Origin: JAYTQG01 sp043746815
GTDB lineage: Bacteria; Actinomycetota; Thermoleophilia; Miltoncostaeales; Miltoncostaeaceae
DNA length: 58,706 bases
Direction: 5' to 3'
Assembly (NCBI GenBank): GCA_043746815.1
Contig: JAYTQG010000266.1
Span: 1-58,706, forward strand
Below, in pieces: positions 48,718-57,977 of this stretch. Each line of letters opens with the position of its first letter. Positions within the stretch are counted from its first letter, which is position 1. The position numbers and the translations under genes are program-made. The notes beneath the pieces were generated by a model. That model made no database searches, was not told where the DNA came from, and was given only the letters and a program-made list of their open reading frames with translations.

Positions 48718-51700
48718 CTACTTGATGCCAAGAACGCCGCCGAGGAGCGTTGCTCGGTCTGCGTCGGTTAGGGGGAGAACGGCTCGGAGTTGGGCAGTCC
48801 CGCGGACCGCCTGGAGTGACCCACAGACGTCGCACACCCAACGACGGATGACGGCGGACGCGGAGTTGTGCGTGCGATCGCTCGCTGTGACGATCATTCC
48901 GTTGTCGTCAACGCGGATCGCAAAGGCGGCGGTGTCGGGAAGACGGACCAGCGCGGTCTCGCGTCGCCAATCCCAGACTGAGGGGCCGTCGTCGCTGGCA
49001 ACGCCCAGCAGACGGTCGTCTGGGGAGAACGCCACTGCGTGTATCGATCCCCGGAATCCGCGCAGTGTGGCGAGAAGGGTTCCGGCGCGAACATCCCAGA
49101 CCCAAACCGTTCGGTCTGGCCCAGCCGCTGCGACGACCGTACCGTCACTGTTTCTGGCCAGCGTCGAAATCACGCCATCGTGCTTGATTTCCCGAAGGAG
49201 GGACCGCCGTCCCAACTCGAAAACGCGTAACGCCCCGTCCGCTCCTCCGCTCACGACCGTGTCGGCCGTAGGACCAAACGTGATTGCGTATCCCGCGCCT
49301 GCATTCGTATCGATGTTGGGCGCGGTCCGGCCAGCTGGGAGGGACCAGCTCCGAATTTTCCCGTCAAGGCCAATCGCAGCGGCCGTGCTGTCGTCCGGAC
49401 TGAGGGCGACCGACACGATAGGGACGCCCGTCCCTTGCTCGAGCGCCCTGGCCCCCGTGAACGCCCCTGCAGGGGTCCGTGCCATCCGGATCGTCCCGTC
49501 CGGAGACGCGACCACCGCGAGTGTGCCCGACAAATTGATCGCGGCCGAAAGTGCACCCCCCAAAATCGCTCGGCCAACAAGGGGCTGAGGGCCACGAGCG
49601 AAGGCAAAAAGGGTTCCGTCGTCCAAAATTGCGCGTCCACCGTTTCCGTTGAGCCAAAGCGCATTCGTCACCACCGCCGCCTCAGCCGGAAGGGGGACGT
49701 CCGCAGGCAGCGATCGCCGCCATTTCCAGACCCTCAGGCCGCCCCCACCGTCGGCCGTCGCGACGAGGCCGCCGGATATCGCGACCGCGGAGACACCTGC
49801 GTCGTGGCGTTGAAGAGTCGTGATCGAGGTGGCACTTGATGTCGACCAGACCCGAGCCGACGCATCTCCGCCGCCGCTCACGAGGAATCGGCCGTCGTGG
49901 CTGAATGCGAGTGACGTGATCGTGCCGTCGTGTCCCTCGAGTCGCCTCGATCCGCGTCGATCATGGAAGAGCTGCAGAGCCCCTCCGACGTCAGACACGG
50001 CGCCCTGTCGGCCGTCCCGAGAAAGGGCAGCCGCCTGAACTCGTCCCCCATTGCCGGTGAACACGGATACAGGTTTCGAGCGTGGGTTTCGGTACAGGGC
50101 CGCAGTCCCGGCATCGTCTCCGATCAGAAGTGCCGTTCCCGTCGCATTCGTCGCGAGCGCCGTAATCGAGTGTTTCGTCAGAATTGACGGTGCAACACGA
50201 GCGCCAGTCCGTACATCGACGACCGTGACTGCGCGGCCTACCGCGAAGGCTATCCGCCGGTTGTCGGCGCTCATGGCCGCGGCGACGATGGGTTTCGGCA
50301 GTCTGACGAGTACCGCACTCCCGCGTGCGGCGTCGAGCGACCAGCGAGTCAAACGACCATCATCCCGAATGCCCAGTAGATCGTGCCCGTCCGGTGAGAA
50401 CCACAGGCCTCGAACGCGACCGCCGTCACGCCCGAGGTCGCGTGATGGTCCGAGTCCTCCGCGGTCACGAATTCGAACAAGGCCGTCTGCGTAGCCGACG
50501 GCGAGTCGGCCCCCTGTCCGGTCGAACCCGAGCGCACTGATGAGGACCGGCGCGCCGTTCGCGACGGCAACTACCCTCGACTCGAAGGTCGCCTGGCGCA
50601 GGACTTCCTCGGCTTGTCTCGTCGGCGCCTGTCGGTCCGCCAGCCGCGCAAGAGCGAGACTCCGGCCGGGATCGATTGCGAGTTGCTCCCGGGCGGTGAT
50701 CGCAATCTCTCGGGAGAGTGCCGCGTCCCGCTCGCGGGCCGCATTGTTTCGTTGGCTAAAGGCGAATACCGAGACGCCGCCCAGTGAGACCACGCCCGCG
50801 GCGAGTCCACTGATGGCAACTTGCGTCCGGCGTCGCTTGGCCGCCGTGGCACGCTCCTCAGTGGCGACGCTCTCGTCCAGGAAGGAACCCTCAAGGTGAT
50901 TGAGGCCCTCGCGAGGCCGCTCTCGCCACACTGCCAGCTGTGCCCCTTGATAGAGCAGAGAGGGGTCGCGCTTACCTCGGTTCCACTCCCCGGCTGAGTC
51001 CGTGAGGCGCCGAAGCAGACGAAGCCCTTCACGATCTTCACTGATCCAGCCACGCAGTCGTGGCCACGCTCGAATGAGGGCCTCGTGGCCAACTTCCAAA
51101 ACGGGTTCGCCCGAGCCGGGATCGGCCGTCCCGATGAGCAAGCGGGCCTCCGAGAGCGCCCCAATGACTCGCTCGATCTTCGCGCGATCTGGCCCGGTAG
51201 AGAGGATTTCCTCTCGGCCCGCCCGCCGACGGGTGTCCTCGGTTCCTTCTCCCGGCTGCGTGAGTCGCAGGAGAATTTCTCGCGCGACGACACCTTCGGA
51301 CGGGTCGAGAGTCGAGTACACGTCGTCTGCGCGGCGAGCGATTGAACCCTCGACGCCGCCACATTCCGCGTATCCACTGAGCGTAAGTTCGCGACCTCGA
51401 CGGCGCCTCCACAACTCGTACATGGCGTGAGAGACGAGTGGGAGGGCCCCTGGGTTTTCGGCGACGTCCTCAACGATTGTGCGGGCGATGCCAGGTTCGA
51501 TCTCAAGCCCGGCCAGCCGAGCGGGGGTTTCGATGGCCTGACGGAGGTTTGTCGCGCTGATCGGGCCAACGAGATACTGACACTCTGAGACGAGTGCTCG
51601 GAGTTCGTCGTGGACGGCGAGGCGCGGATAGAAGTCCGATCGCATCGTCAGAATGACGGTCAGACGGTCATCTGGTGACGTGGCGGCGTGAACAAGATTC

Positions 51701-53328
51701 CGGATCACGGCGCGACGCTCGACCTCATCAGTGGCAAGCGTGAAGAGCTCCTCGAATTGATCGACGACCAAGACGGCCCGTTGGTCAGTTGGCTCCGTGG
51801 CCAGCGCGCGACCGATGGCCAGTTGAAGCGCGGCCGGATCGGACACGAACGCATTCGCTTCGACGGCGGCGCCCAGGTCTTTCGCACCTCGAGCGAGGGC
51901 CTCGAGAGGACGACTTCCGGGTGAGATCAGGGCGATCTTCCAACCCTTGCTGCCCAGGACCCTCCCAGCTTTAAGGGCCGGAATGAGACCAGCACGGACC
52001 AGGGAACTCTTCCCACTGCCAGATGCCCCCAGGACTGCGAGGAAGCGACCTCGACGGACCCGACCAACGAGGGCGTCGATGTCCTCATCGCGTCCTGCAA
52101 AGTAGCGCGCATCGCCCGTGTCGAAAGCACGCAATCCCGGATACGGGCATTCGTCGTTTGATGGGCCGACGACCGCCAGGCCTGGACCCTTCAGTCGGCG
52201 CGCGATCTGGACGGCAACCTCATCGTGCACGTCTCTCGCATCAATGACCGGCCATGCAGCCAGTGCGGAAAGACCAGGGTCGTCAGAGCTCGGGGCGCCC
52301 GTCAGAAGGATGGCCAACCGGCTGAAGGACTGATCCCGTTGTGACAACCGCGCAACCGTCGCAAGCGGTGACCGCGCCCACTCGCCAAGTCCAGACTCGC
52401 CGACGAGAAACGCACAGCCAGCAGCAGAGGCGACCTCGCTTCCCACTCCGCTACTGACGACTACCGCGTCAACGTCTAGCCGATCCAGTGCCTTCGCCAG
52501 GGAATTGGCCTCTGGACGACTCGCGTCGTCGGCGACGAGCGCCAGATCGTAGCGATACGAAAGAAGGCTCGCCTCGACCGAACTGGCGACCGGGCGGCGT
52601 TGAGCTTCCGGTGAACAGAGCGATTCGACCAGTTCCGAAAGCCCCGCGGGAAGGCCGCGTGGCAATTCCCCAGCTGTCACGCCGAGGCATTCGCGAAGCA
52701 CGGTGCCAAGCGCAAAAACGTCGGCGGCGTGGCTGTGAGGCGCCCCCGCAACAACCTCTGGGGCGACGTACCCTGCGCTCCCAGCCGGGCCGACGGCAGC
52801 CGCGAGCCCGAAGTCCGCAAGATAGGCATGTTCCTCACCTCCAGACTCGGCGAGGAGGATATTGGCTGGCTTCACATCACCGTGCACGAGTCCCTTCGCA
52901 TGGGCCGCGCCCAGGGCTGCCCCAATCTGGCTCGCGATCCGCAGGGCTCGGCCGAGGGCCAGGGGCGCGCTTTCGGAGATCGCCTCGCGAAGGGTCGATC
53001 CACGGACGAAACGGGAGACGATAAAGAGGTGCCCGCCGAACTCACCGGCGCGGTAGACGGGAAGGATGTTCGGATGCTCAATCTCCGCGGCAATCTGGGA
53101 CTCGCGGATGAACAGGGACCGGACGTGCGCGTCGGAGCTGAGGTGCGGGGCGATTACCTTGAGTGCAACCGTGCGTCCGAGATCCAGCTCCGTGGCTTCG
53201 AAGACGACGCCCATTCCACCCGATCCGGCAACGCGACGGAGAACGAAATCCCCCATCCGGTCACCGGGGCCGAGTATGGCGCCAATCGAAGCCGAAGCCG
53301 ATCCGTGTTCGTAGACGGTATCGCTCAA
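48718..53328 (-). CDS. Ser/Thr kinase - TIR-like - nSTAND - WD40 protein
   Basis: A 1536-residue signalling protein. Residues ~27-250: Hanks-type kinase with G-S-G-G-M-G-V-V-F, Lys in A-L-K-V-I, H-G-D-V-K-P-A-N-I-L (~148-157) and D-F-G (~171). Residues ~256-376: Rossmann-like region resembling a TIR domain. Residues ~385-800: nSTAND1 NTPase, opening P-Y-P-G-L-R-A-F, Walker A G-A-S-G-S-G-K-S-S (~435), Walker B L-V-V-D-Q-F-E-E-L-F. One hydrophobic helix at ~840-860 may be a membrane span. The last ~630 residues are WD40-like repeats forming at least one propeller. It probably senses a ligand through WD40/STAND and signals through the kinase. It starts 10 bp after the protease stop, with the precursor gene just downstream. 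Confidence 0.88.
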   Translation of the reverse strand: MSDTVYEHGSASASIGAILGPGDRMGDFVLRRVAGSGGMGVVFEATELDLGRTVALKVIAPHLSSDAHVRSLFIRESQIAAEIEHPNILPVYRAGEFGGHLFIVSRFVRGSTLREAISESAPLALGRALRIASQIGAALGAAHAKGLVHGDVKPANILLAESGGEEHAYLADFGLAAAVGPAGSAGYVAPEVVAGAPHSHAADVFALGTVLRECLGVTAGELPRGLPAGLSELVESLCSPEAQRRPVASSVEASLLSYRYDLALVADDASRPEANSLAKALDRLDVDAVVVSSGVGSEVASAAGCAFLVGESGLGEWARSPLATVARLSQRDQSFSRLAILLTGAPSSDDPGLSALAAWPVIDARDVHDEVAVQIARRLKGPGLAVVGPSNDECPYPGLRAFDTGDARYFAGRDEDIDALVGRVRRGRFLAVLGASGSGKSSLVRAGLIPALKAGRVLGSKGWKIALISPGSRPLEALARGAKDLGAAVEANAFVSDPAALQLAIGRALATEPTDQRAVLVVDQFEELFTLATDEVERRAVIRNLVHAATSPDDRLTVILTMRSDFYPRLAVHDELRALVSECQYLVGPISATNLRQAIETPARLAGLEIEPGIARTIVEDVAENPGALPLVSHAMYELWRRRRGRELTLSGYAECGGVEGSIARRADDVYSTLDPSEGVVAREILLRLTQPGEGTEDTRRRAGREEILSTGPDRAKIERVIGALSEARLLIGTADPGSGEPVLEVGHEALIRAWPRLRGWISEDREGLRLLRRLTDSAGEWNRGKRDPSLLYQGAQLAVWRERPREGLNHLEGSFLDESVATEERATAAKRRRTQVAISGLAAGVVSLGGVSVFAFSQRNNAARERDAALSREIAITAREQLAIDPGRSLALARLADRQAPTRQAEEVLRQATFESRVVAVANGAPVLISALGFDRTGGRLAVGYADGLVRIRDRGGLGPSRDLGRDGGRVRGLWFSPDGHDLLGIRDDGRLTRWSLDAARGSAVLVRLPKPIVAAAMSADNRRIAFAVGRAVTVVDVRTGARVAPSILTKHSITALATNATGTALLIGDDAGTAALYRNPRSKPVSVFTGNGGRVQAAALSRDGRQGAVSDVGGALQLFHDRRGSRRLEGHDGTITSLAFSHDGRFLVSGGGDASARVWSTSSATSITTLQRHDAGVSAVAISGGLVATADGGGGLRVWKWRRSLPADVPLPAEAAVVTNALWLNGNGGRAILDDGTLFAFARGPQPLVGRAILGGALSAAINLSGTLAVVASPDGTIRMARTPAGAFTGARALEQGTGVPIVSVALSPDDSTAAAIGLDGKIRSWSLPAGRTAPNIDTNAGAGYAITFGPTADTVVSGGADGALRVFELGRRSLLREIKHDGVISTLARNSDGTVVAAAGPDRTVWVWDVRAGTLLATLRGFRGSIHAVAFSPDDRLLGVASDDGPSVWDWRRETALVRLPDTAAFAIRVDDNGMIVTASDRTHNSASAVIRRWVCDVCGSLQAVRGTAQLRAVLPLTDADRATLLGGVLGIK

Positions 53329-53338
53329 CTCAGCCCCG

Positions 53339-54967
53339 CTATTTCCGAGCCACTACGTCAGCGACGACCGCCCTGTCGGCGGTGGCCTCCGACCTTGCGC
53401 TCGCCACTGCCGTTGGCTTGGCCGCCTCGGCCTGAATCCTCGTGATGTCAAGAGCGGTTGCCCTCGAAGAGCCACCGGCGACCGGGCGACCGCTCTTGCG
53501 GAGAAATGCCCGCATCTCAATGGGCGTCAAACTCGCGATCGCCGGGACGGTCAGCCGCAGCCTGGCGACTCCCGCCGCCGCAATCGCGGACGCTCCCGAG
53601 GTCCCCCCAAAATGATTGATCCCGCCGGAAAATGGCATTGGGTCACCGTTGGCGTAGACGACATTTCTGCCCGCGTCGGTCACCTCCCAGCCACTCCAAC
53701 CGTCTCCCGCCGCCAGAACACCTTGACCGGGGCACACAACGTCGATGCGAGATCCGTAGTTGCTAATCCGCGTCGCGCCGGGCTCTTCCGCCAGTGTTCC
53801 AGCGCCAACGAGAATGCTTCCACTATCGCTCGGGTGCCGTCCAAGGTTTCGGTTCATTGGAAACGTCCCGTCGATCTCCACCGTGTCAAGATCAGAGTGA
53901 CCGTTCCCGCCCGCTTGGACGACATCGATCCCGGCCAGGGAAGCCGCGGCAAGGAGTACACAGATTGCTGGGTCCGACTCAACCGGCATGAAGGGGCCCG
54001 ACATTCCGAAGGGCCTGATCTGGACCTCCACCAGAAGAATTCGTGCGGTAAACGACGGCCTGCCTGACAGAAATACCGAACCAAACGCAAGTGCGTCGCG
54101 GACCGTTTGGATGTCAGAAAGCGGTCCCAGCGCCGAGGAACGCCACGTCGAAACTAGACGTACTGTCGCGTTCGGGACCAGCCCCAAGCCAGTCTTCCCG
54201 ACGAGGAGGCTAAGCACGGCAGTGCCGTGACCCTGGTGAGAAATACGCGTGTGGCGACGCAGTGACGCGTCCCAATGATCAACTTCGTTCCCGGCGAGTC
54301 CCCAAATCTGGGCGATCTGTGGAACCAGATCGTTGACCGCGGTTGGGGCCCTACGATCGTCAATTGGCGGCAGCGCCGCGTTCGTGCCCCAACCACCTTC
54401 GACATCGACGATAAGCGCGGTGCCGATCTCAACCTGCGACGACGTTGCGTTGATGCCCAAACTGCCGTTCTGAGAGGACGCTGGCATCGCTGCCGAAACT
54501 TCCGTCTGCTCGAGCATTTTTGGCGGTGGTCCCACGGAGGACTCCGGCCAGACGGACGCGAACCTCGTTTGGTCCTCGAGAATCCGGAGGACAGCCGCTC
54601 GATCCGCGTCGCCGACCTCAATACGAAAGAATGAGGCCAGGTCGGCCAGCTCCACCGCGCCATCGGTTGCACTGGCGAGCGCCTCCAATTCTGCGAGCGA
54701 GACGCTGCCGAATGCGGGGGCAGCGGTGGTGCCCTCGGGAAGCGTCGGCGCCAGAGCCCGCTCGGAATCGGAATCGAAATGAGGCCTAGAAGGCGTCCCG
54801 GGAATGGACACCCCGACCAGGGACCCGCTCCTCCACGCATCATCGGTTAGCCCCGCTGGAATGAGGTGTCGCTGAACTCGCACGAGAAACGACGGCGGTT
54901 GGACCGACCCCAGTTGACCTGGAGTGCGGTCGCGCCGAGGAAGCCAGCGCAGCGGGATGTCGCTCAC
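53339..54967 (-). CDS. Cytosolic subtilisin-like protease (S8)
   Basis: A 542-residue subtilase without a visible signal peptide. Catalytic residues are Asp188 (I-V-D-V-E-G-G-W), His247 (G-H-G-T-A-V-L-S), oxyanion Asn355 (A-G-G-N-G-H) and Ser457 (F-G-G-T-S-G-A-S). The N-terminal ~165 residues are an unrecognised domain that may dock partners or act as a propeptide. The C-terminal ~40 residues are Ala/Thr-rich. It overlaps the small upstream gene by 4 bp and is followed 10 bp later by the STAND kinase gene. Roles to consider: RiPP leader peptidase, or a protease effector released by the STAND sensor. Confidence 0.87.
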   Translation of the reverse strand: MSDIPLRWLPRRDRTPGQLGSVQPPSFLVRVQRHLIPAGLTDDAWRSGSLVGVSIPGTPSRPHFDSDSERALAPTLPEGTTAAPAFGSVSLAELEALASATDGAVELADLASFFRIEVGDADRAAVLRILEDQTRFASVWPESSVGPPPKMLEQTEVSAAMPASSQNGSLGINATSSQVEIGTALIVDVEGGWGTNAALPPIDDRRAPTAVNDLVPQIAQIWGLAGNEVDHWDASLRRHTRISHQGHGTAVLSLLVGKTGLGLVPNATVRLVSTWRSSALGPLSDIQTVRDALAFGSVFLSGRPSFTARILLVEVQIRPFGMSGPFMPVESDPAICVLLAAASLAGIDVVQAGGNGHSDLDTVEIDGTFPMNRNLGRHPSDSGSILVGAGTLAEEPGATRISNYGSRIDVVCPGQGVLAAGDGWSGWEVTDAGRNVVYANGDPMPFSGGINHFGGTSGASAIAAAGVARLRLTVPAIASLTPIEMRAFLRKSGRPVAGGSSRATALDITRIQAEAAKPTAVASARSEATADRAVVADVVARK

Positions 54968-55140
54968 ACGGGACCGTCCTTGTCCTGAAGCCGTGAAGGA
55001 CCTGCGAACTCGCCAAGCGTGAGCGCCTCCCGAAGCGTGGGCGCCCGCCCTACCGTCAGGCCCGACTCTACGCGCCTGGCAATCACGGAGTCAATACTCG
55101 AGTGGAGACGAGGTGGATCGTGGGAAGGAGGCGGATGCAT
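54964..55140 (-). CDS. Small protein at the head of the RiPP operon
   Basis: About 58 residues from the ATG at 55138-55140, which has GGAGG upstream at a long spacing; a GTG at 55158 would add six residues. The sequence begins M-H-P-P-P-S-H-D-P-P and has a likely helix (S-V-I-A-R-R-V-E-S-G-L-T) and a second one (L-R-E-A-L-T-L-G-E-F). No cysteine is present, so it is not a lanthipeptide precursor. The ATGA overlap with the protease gene suggests a partner or inhibitor of the protease. Family unknown. Confidence 0.55.
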   Translation of the reverse strand: MHPPPSHDPPRLHSSIDSVIARRVESGLTVGRAPTLREALTLGEFAGPSRLQDKDGPV

Positions 55141-55239
55141 AACCCTGTCAGCCTCCACGACAGGCAGGGCGAACGAAAACGAACCCTAGGGTCAGAGTTC
55201 CCGCTCGGAGCGACGGCAGGGTGCGCACGAGAGTGCTGG

Positions 55240-56112
55240 CTACCCCCCAGGCAGGAGCCCCCGGCGGCGGCGGATGAGGCGTTCCATGTTCCGGAACACC
55301 AGGCCGTCCATGAGGATCCCGATCAGGAGGATCACGACCATGATCGAGAGCATGCCCTTGGCATCCGAGAGTTCGCGGTTCGCCTGCAAGAGCTGCCCGA
55401 GCGACGACTGCTTCGCGATGATGACGATCAGCTCACCGGCCATCAGGCTGCGCCAAGAGAAAGCCCACCCTTGCTTGAGGCCACCAACGAGCGAGGGCAT
55501 CGCGGCCGGGAGGACCACGTGGCGGTACTCGGCGAAGCCCTTGGCCCCCATCGCCCGCCCGGCGCGCAGGAGGATCGGCTGGATGTGGTCGATCCCGTGG
55601 ATCAGGCCATTGGCCACCGACGGGGCGGCGCCCAAGACCACGACGAAGGTGATCGCCTCTTCGCTGAGACCGAACAGGAGGATGGCCAGCGGGAACCAGG
55701 CGATTGACGGCATGGTCTGAAGGCCGGTGATCAGGGATCCGAATGCTGCCCGAAGGACATTGGAGCGGCCGACGAGGCTTCCGATCAGAAGGCCAATCAC
55801 AACCGCGAGCGCAAACCCCCAGACACCCCGCCGGAGCGTCGTGCCAATCGCGTTCCAGAGTTGCCCGGTACCGGCGTCGTCCCAGAGGCGGGCGCCCACC
55901 TCGCCGGGCCCAGGGAGGGCGTATCGGGGTCGCCAACCCGAGAGGACCACGGCCTGCCAGGCGCCGATACCGATCGCAAGTGCCATGAGTTTCGGCCACA
56001 GACCCGACCAGAGGCGCGCAGGGATCGGCTTACGGTTCGGGGTGACCGCCTCAAGGGCGTCGAGGCCCGTTACCGCATCGACGAGATTGACTTCCGGCTC
56101 AATGGTGGCCAT
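55240..56112 (-). CDS. ABC transporter permease, SsuC/TauC type
   Basis: A 290-residue inner-membrane permease with six predicted helices in its C-terminal ~240 residues and the EAA-loop pattern around G-R-A-M-G-A-K-G-F-A-E-Y-R-H-V-V-L-P-A-A-M-P. It belongs to the nitrate/sulfonate/taurine importer group. Its ATG lies inside the ATPase gene (overlap of 14 bp). Substrate within this group (sulfonate, taurine, nitrate, pyrimidine precursor or other) cannot be decided from sequence. Confidence 0.9.
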   Translation of the reverse strand: MATIEPEVNLVDAVTGLDALEAVTPNRKPIPARLWSGLWPKLMALAIGIGAWQAVVLSGWRPRYALPGPGEVGARLWDDAGTGQLWNAIGTTLRRGVWGFALAVVIGLLIGSLVGRSNVLRAAFGSLITGLQTMPSIAWFPLAILLFGLSEEAITFVVVLGAAPSVANGLIHGIDHIQPILLRAGRAMGAKGFAEYRHVVLPAAMPSLVGGLKQGWAFSWRSLMAGELIVIIAKQSSLGQLLQANRELSDAKGMLSIMVVILLIGILMDGLVFRNMERLIRRRRGLLPGG

Positions 56113-56896
56113 GGCTAGCGACCTCCTGCTTCAAGCGGGCAGTCAGACGCGAGGCGAGCGCGCCGACGTCGGGCGACTCGATCCGACGCGGGCGGGGCAG
56201 GTCGACGACGAGTTCCTCGGCGACACGCCCAGGGCGGCTGGTGAGGACCAATACCCGGTCGGCAAGCCGGATGGCCTCGCGCACGTTGTGCGTCACGAAG
56301 ATGATGGTGCGCCCGGTCTCACGCCAGATCTGCTCGATCTCGTCGTGCATAACGTCACGTGTCATGGCGTCGAGTGCGCCGAAAGGCTCGTCCATCAAGA
56401 GCGTCGGCGCGTCGCGCGCGAGGGCACGGGCCAGGGCGACGCGCTGGCGCATTCCCCCGGAGAGTTGATGCGGGTGGTGGCTGGCGAACCCGGAGAGGTG
56501 CACCATCGTGAGGAGCTCGGCGACGCGCTCCCGGCGTTCGGCCTTCCCGACGCCTGCGAGTTTCAGTGGAAGCTCAACGTTTCGCGCAACGGACAGCCAC
56601 GGGAAGAGCGCCGGGTCCTGGAACATCACCGAGGTCTCACCGGTGCGCGCGACGGTGCCGGCACTTGGTTGCTCGATACCGGCGACCAGGTTCAGCAGGG
56701 TGGTCTTCCCGCAGCCGGAGGCCCCGACGAGACAGAGAAACTCGCCCGGCTGCGCCTCAAGGCTGATCCCGTCGACCGCCGTCACGGCCGAGGGGCCGTG
56801 ACCGAAGACCTTGGTGACTCCCTCAAGTCGAACCGCTGGCCGCATCTCATCGCGGACGACCGGCTCGGGGCTGCGGGTTGCCGTTAGTGTGATCAC
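56099..56896 (-). CDS. ABC transporter ATP-binding protein, SsuB/TauB type
   Basis: A 265-residue ATPase: Walker A G-A-S-G-C-G-K-T-T, signature L-S-G-G-M-R-Q-R-V-A-L-A-R-A, Walker B L-L-M-D-E-P-F-G-A-L-D, H-loop V-T-H-N-V-R-E-A. I start at the GTG 56894-56896, which overlaps the stop of the binding-protein gene (GTGA); a longer frame to 57073 would only translate the end of that gene in another frame. It drives the adjacent permease. Confidence 0.92.
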   Translation of the reverse strand: MITLTATRSPEPVVRDEMRPAVRLEGVTKVFGHGPSAVTAVDGISLEAQPGEFLCLVGASGCGKTTLLNLVAGIEQPSAGTVARTGETSVMFQDPALFPWLSVARNVELPLKLAGVGKAERRERVAELLTMVHLSGFASHHPHQLSGGMRQRVALARALARDAPTLLMDEPFGALDAMTRDVMHDEIEQIWRETGRTIIFVTHNVREAIRLADRVLVLTSRPGRVAEELVVDLPRPRRIESPDVGALASRLTARLKQEVASHGHH

Positions 56897-57930
56897 GAAA
56901 GACCCTTCACAGGTGGGCGCCCCTTCGAGCGAAGCAGCGCATTGAGGATGTCGAGGTCGTAGATGCCCGGCAGGTTGCGAACGGGTTTCAAAAGTCCTAC
57001 GGCGATTGCATTGTCTGCGGAGCGTCGAAGGGAACTCGCGACTGGATCCGGAGTGAACGTCAAGTTCCCCCACGCCGCCGCCAAGATCGGATCCTTGAGG
57101 CGCTTACCCGTAAAGCTCTCGATCTCATCATTCGAAGTGGTTTGCGCCTGCGAGCTGTGTACTCGCGCGAAGTCGATCCCGTCCAGATTGGCCGCGACGA
57201 CTCCTTTCACCGCGTCAGGATGTTGCGTGAGGAATTTGCGTGCGACAACCACCTGGGTGGTCACGAAATTGCCCCCGGGCCAGAGGTCGCGCTCGCTGAC
57301 GAGAACGTGCCCGCCGCCGTCGTTGAGGAGGCGCGTGGCCCACGGCTCTGGCACCCATGCCCCGTCGATCGTCCCGGAACGAAACGTCTGGAGGGTCTGG
57401 GAGTTCTCCTGCGGAACGATGGAGACGTCGCCTCCTCCCGCGACATCCGTGTTCAACCCCTTGCCACGCAGATACCAGCGCAGCGCCACATCTTGGGTGT
57501 TACCAAGCGAGGGCGACGCCAAGGTTTTACCCCGCAGATCCTGGGCGGTCGTGATGCCCGTGCGAACCACGAGGGCGGCTCCGCCGGAGGTCGCCCCCGA
57601 GACGACGCGGAGTGCCGCTCCATCCGATTGCGCGTAGCCGTTGATGGCCGGGTTCGGGCCCAGATAGGCGACATCCACGGCGTTACTGAACAGTGCCTCG
57701 ACGATCGTCGTTCCTGAGGGGAACGAGCTGATCTCGACCTTGGCGCCCGGTAGCTCCTTCTCGAAGTAGTGCCTACCAGCGGCGATGAGACCGGACGCAT
57801 GCGTGACGTTTGGCGACATCCCGATCCGTACCGTCAATCCTCCCTCGCGGACCCCGGCCGAACCGCAACCCGACAGGATCCCGGCGAGAACGATCGCGAC
57901 GACCGCTCCGAATGTCTGCCCAGCGGTCAT
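56893..57930 (-). CDS. ABC transporter substrate-binding lipoprotein, SsuA/NMT1 type
   Basis: A 345-residue lipoprotein with a signal ending in the lipobox L-S-G-C (Cys22). The mature part follows the SsuA/NMT1 pattern: V-R-I-G-M-S-P-N near the start, D-V-A-Y-L-G-P-N-P-A-I-N-G-Y, D-L-R-G-K-T-L-A-S-P-S-L-G-N-T-Q-D, and G-A-W-V-P-E-P-W-A-T. It is the first gene of the three-gene importer operon. Such proteins bind aliphatic sulfonates or related small anions. Confidence 0.9.
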   Translation of the reverse strand: MTAGQTFGAVVAIVLAGILSGCGSAGVREGGLTVRIGMSPNVTHASGLIAAGRHYFEKELPGAKVEISSFPSGTTIVEALFSNAVDVAYLGPNPAINGYAQSDGAALRVVSGATSGGAALVVRTGITTAQDLRGKTLASPSLGNTQDVALRWYLRGKGLNTDVAGGGDVSIVPQENSQTLQTFRSGTIDGAWVPEPWATRLLNDGGGHVLVSERDLWPGGNFVTTQVVVARKFLTQHPDAVKGVVAANLDGIDFARVHSSQAQTTSNDEIESFTGKRLKDPILAAAWGNLTFTPDPVASSLRRSADNAIAVGLLKPVRNLPGIYDLDILNALLRSKGRPPVKGLS

Positions 57931-57977
57931 AACGTCAGTCTATCGCATCTATTAGTAAAAGCACGTACTACTGATCC
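57931..57977 (-). promoter_or_regulatory. AT-rich leader of the SsuABC-type operon
   Basis: A 47-bp gap that is much more AT-rich than its surroundings. It holds TAGTA (57953-57957) and TACTA (57966-57970) as an inverted repeat with an 8-bp spacer, and several TA-rich hexamers that could be a -10 on the minus strand. No firm -35/-10 pair could be set. Confidence 0.35.
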
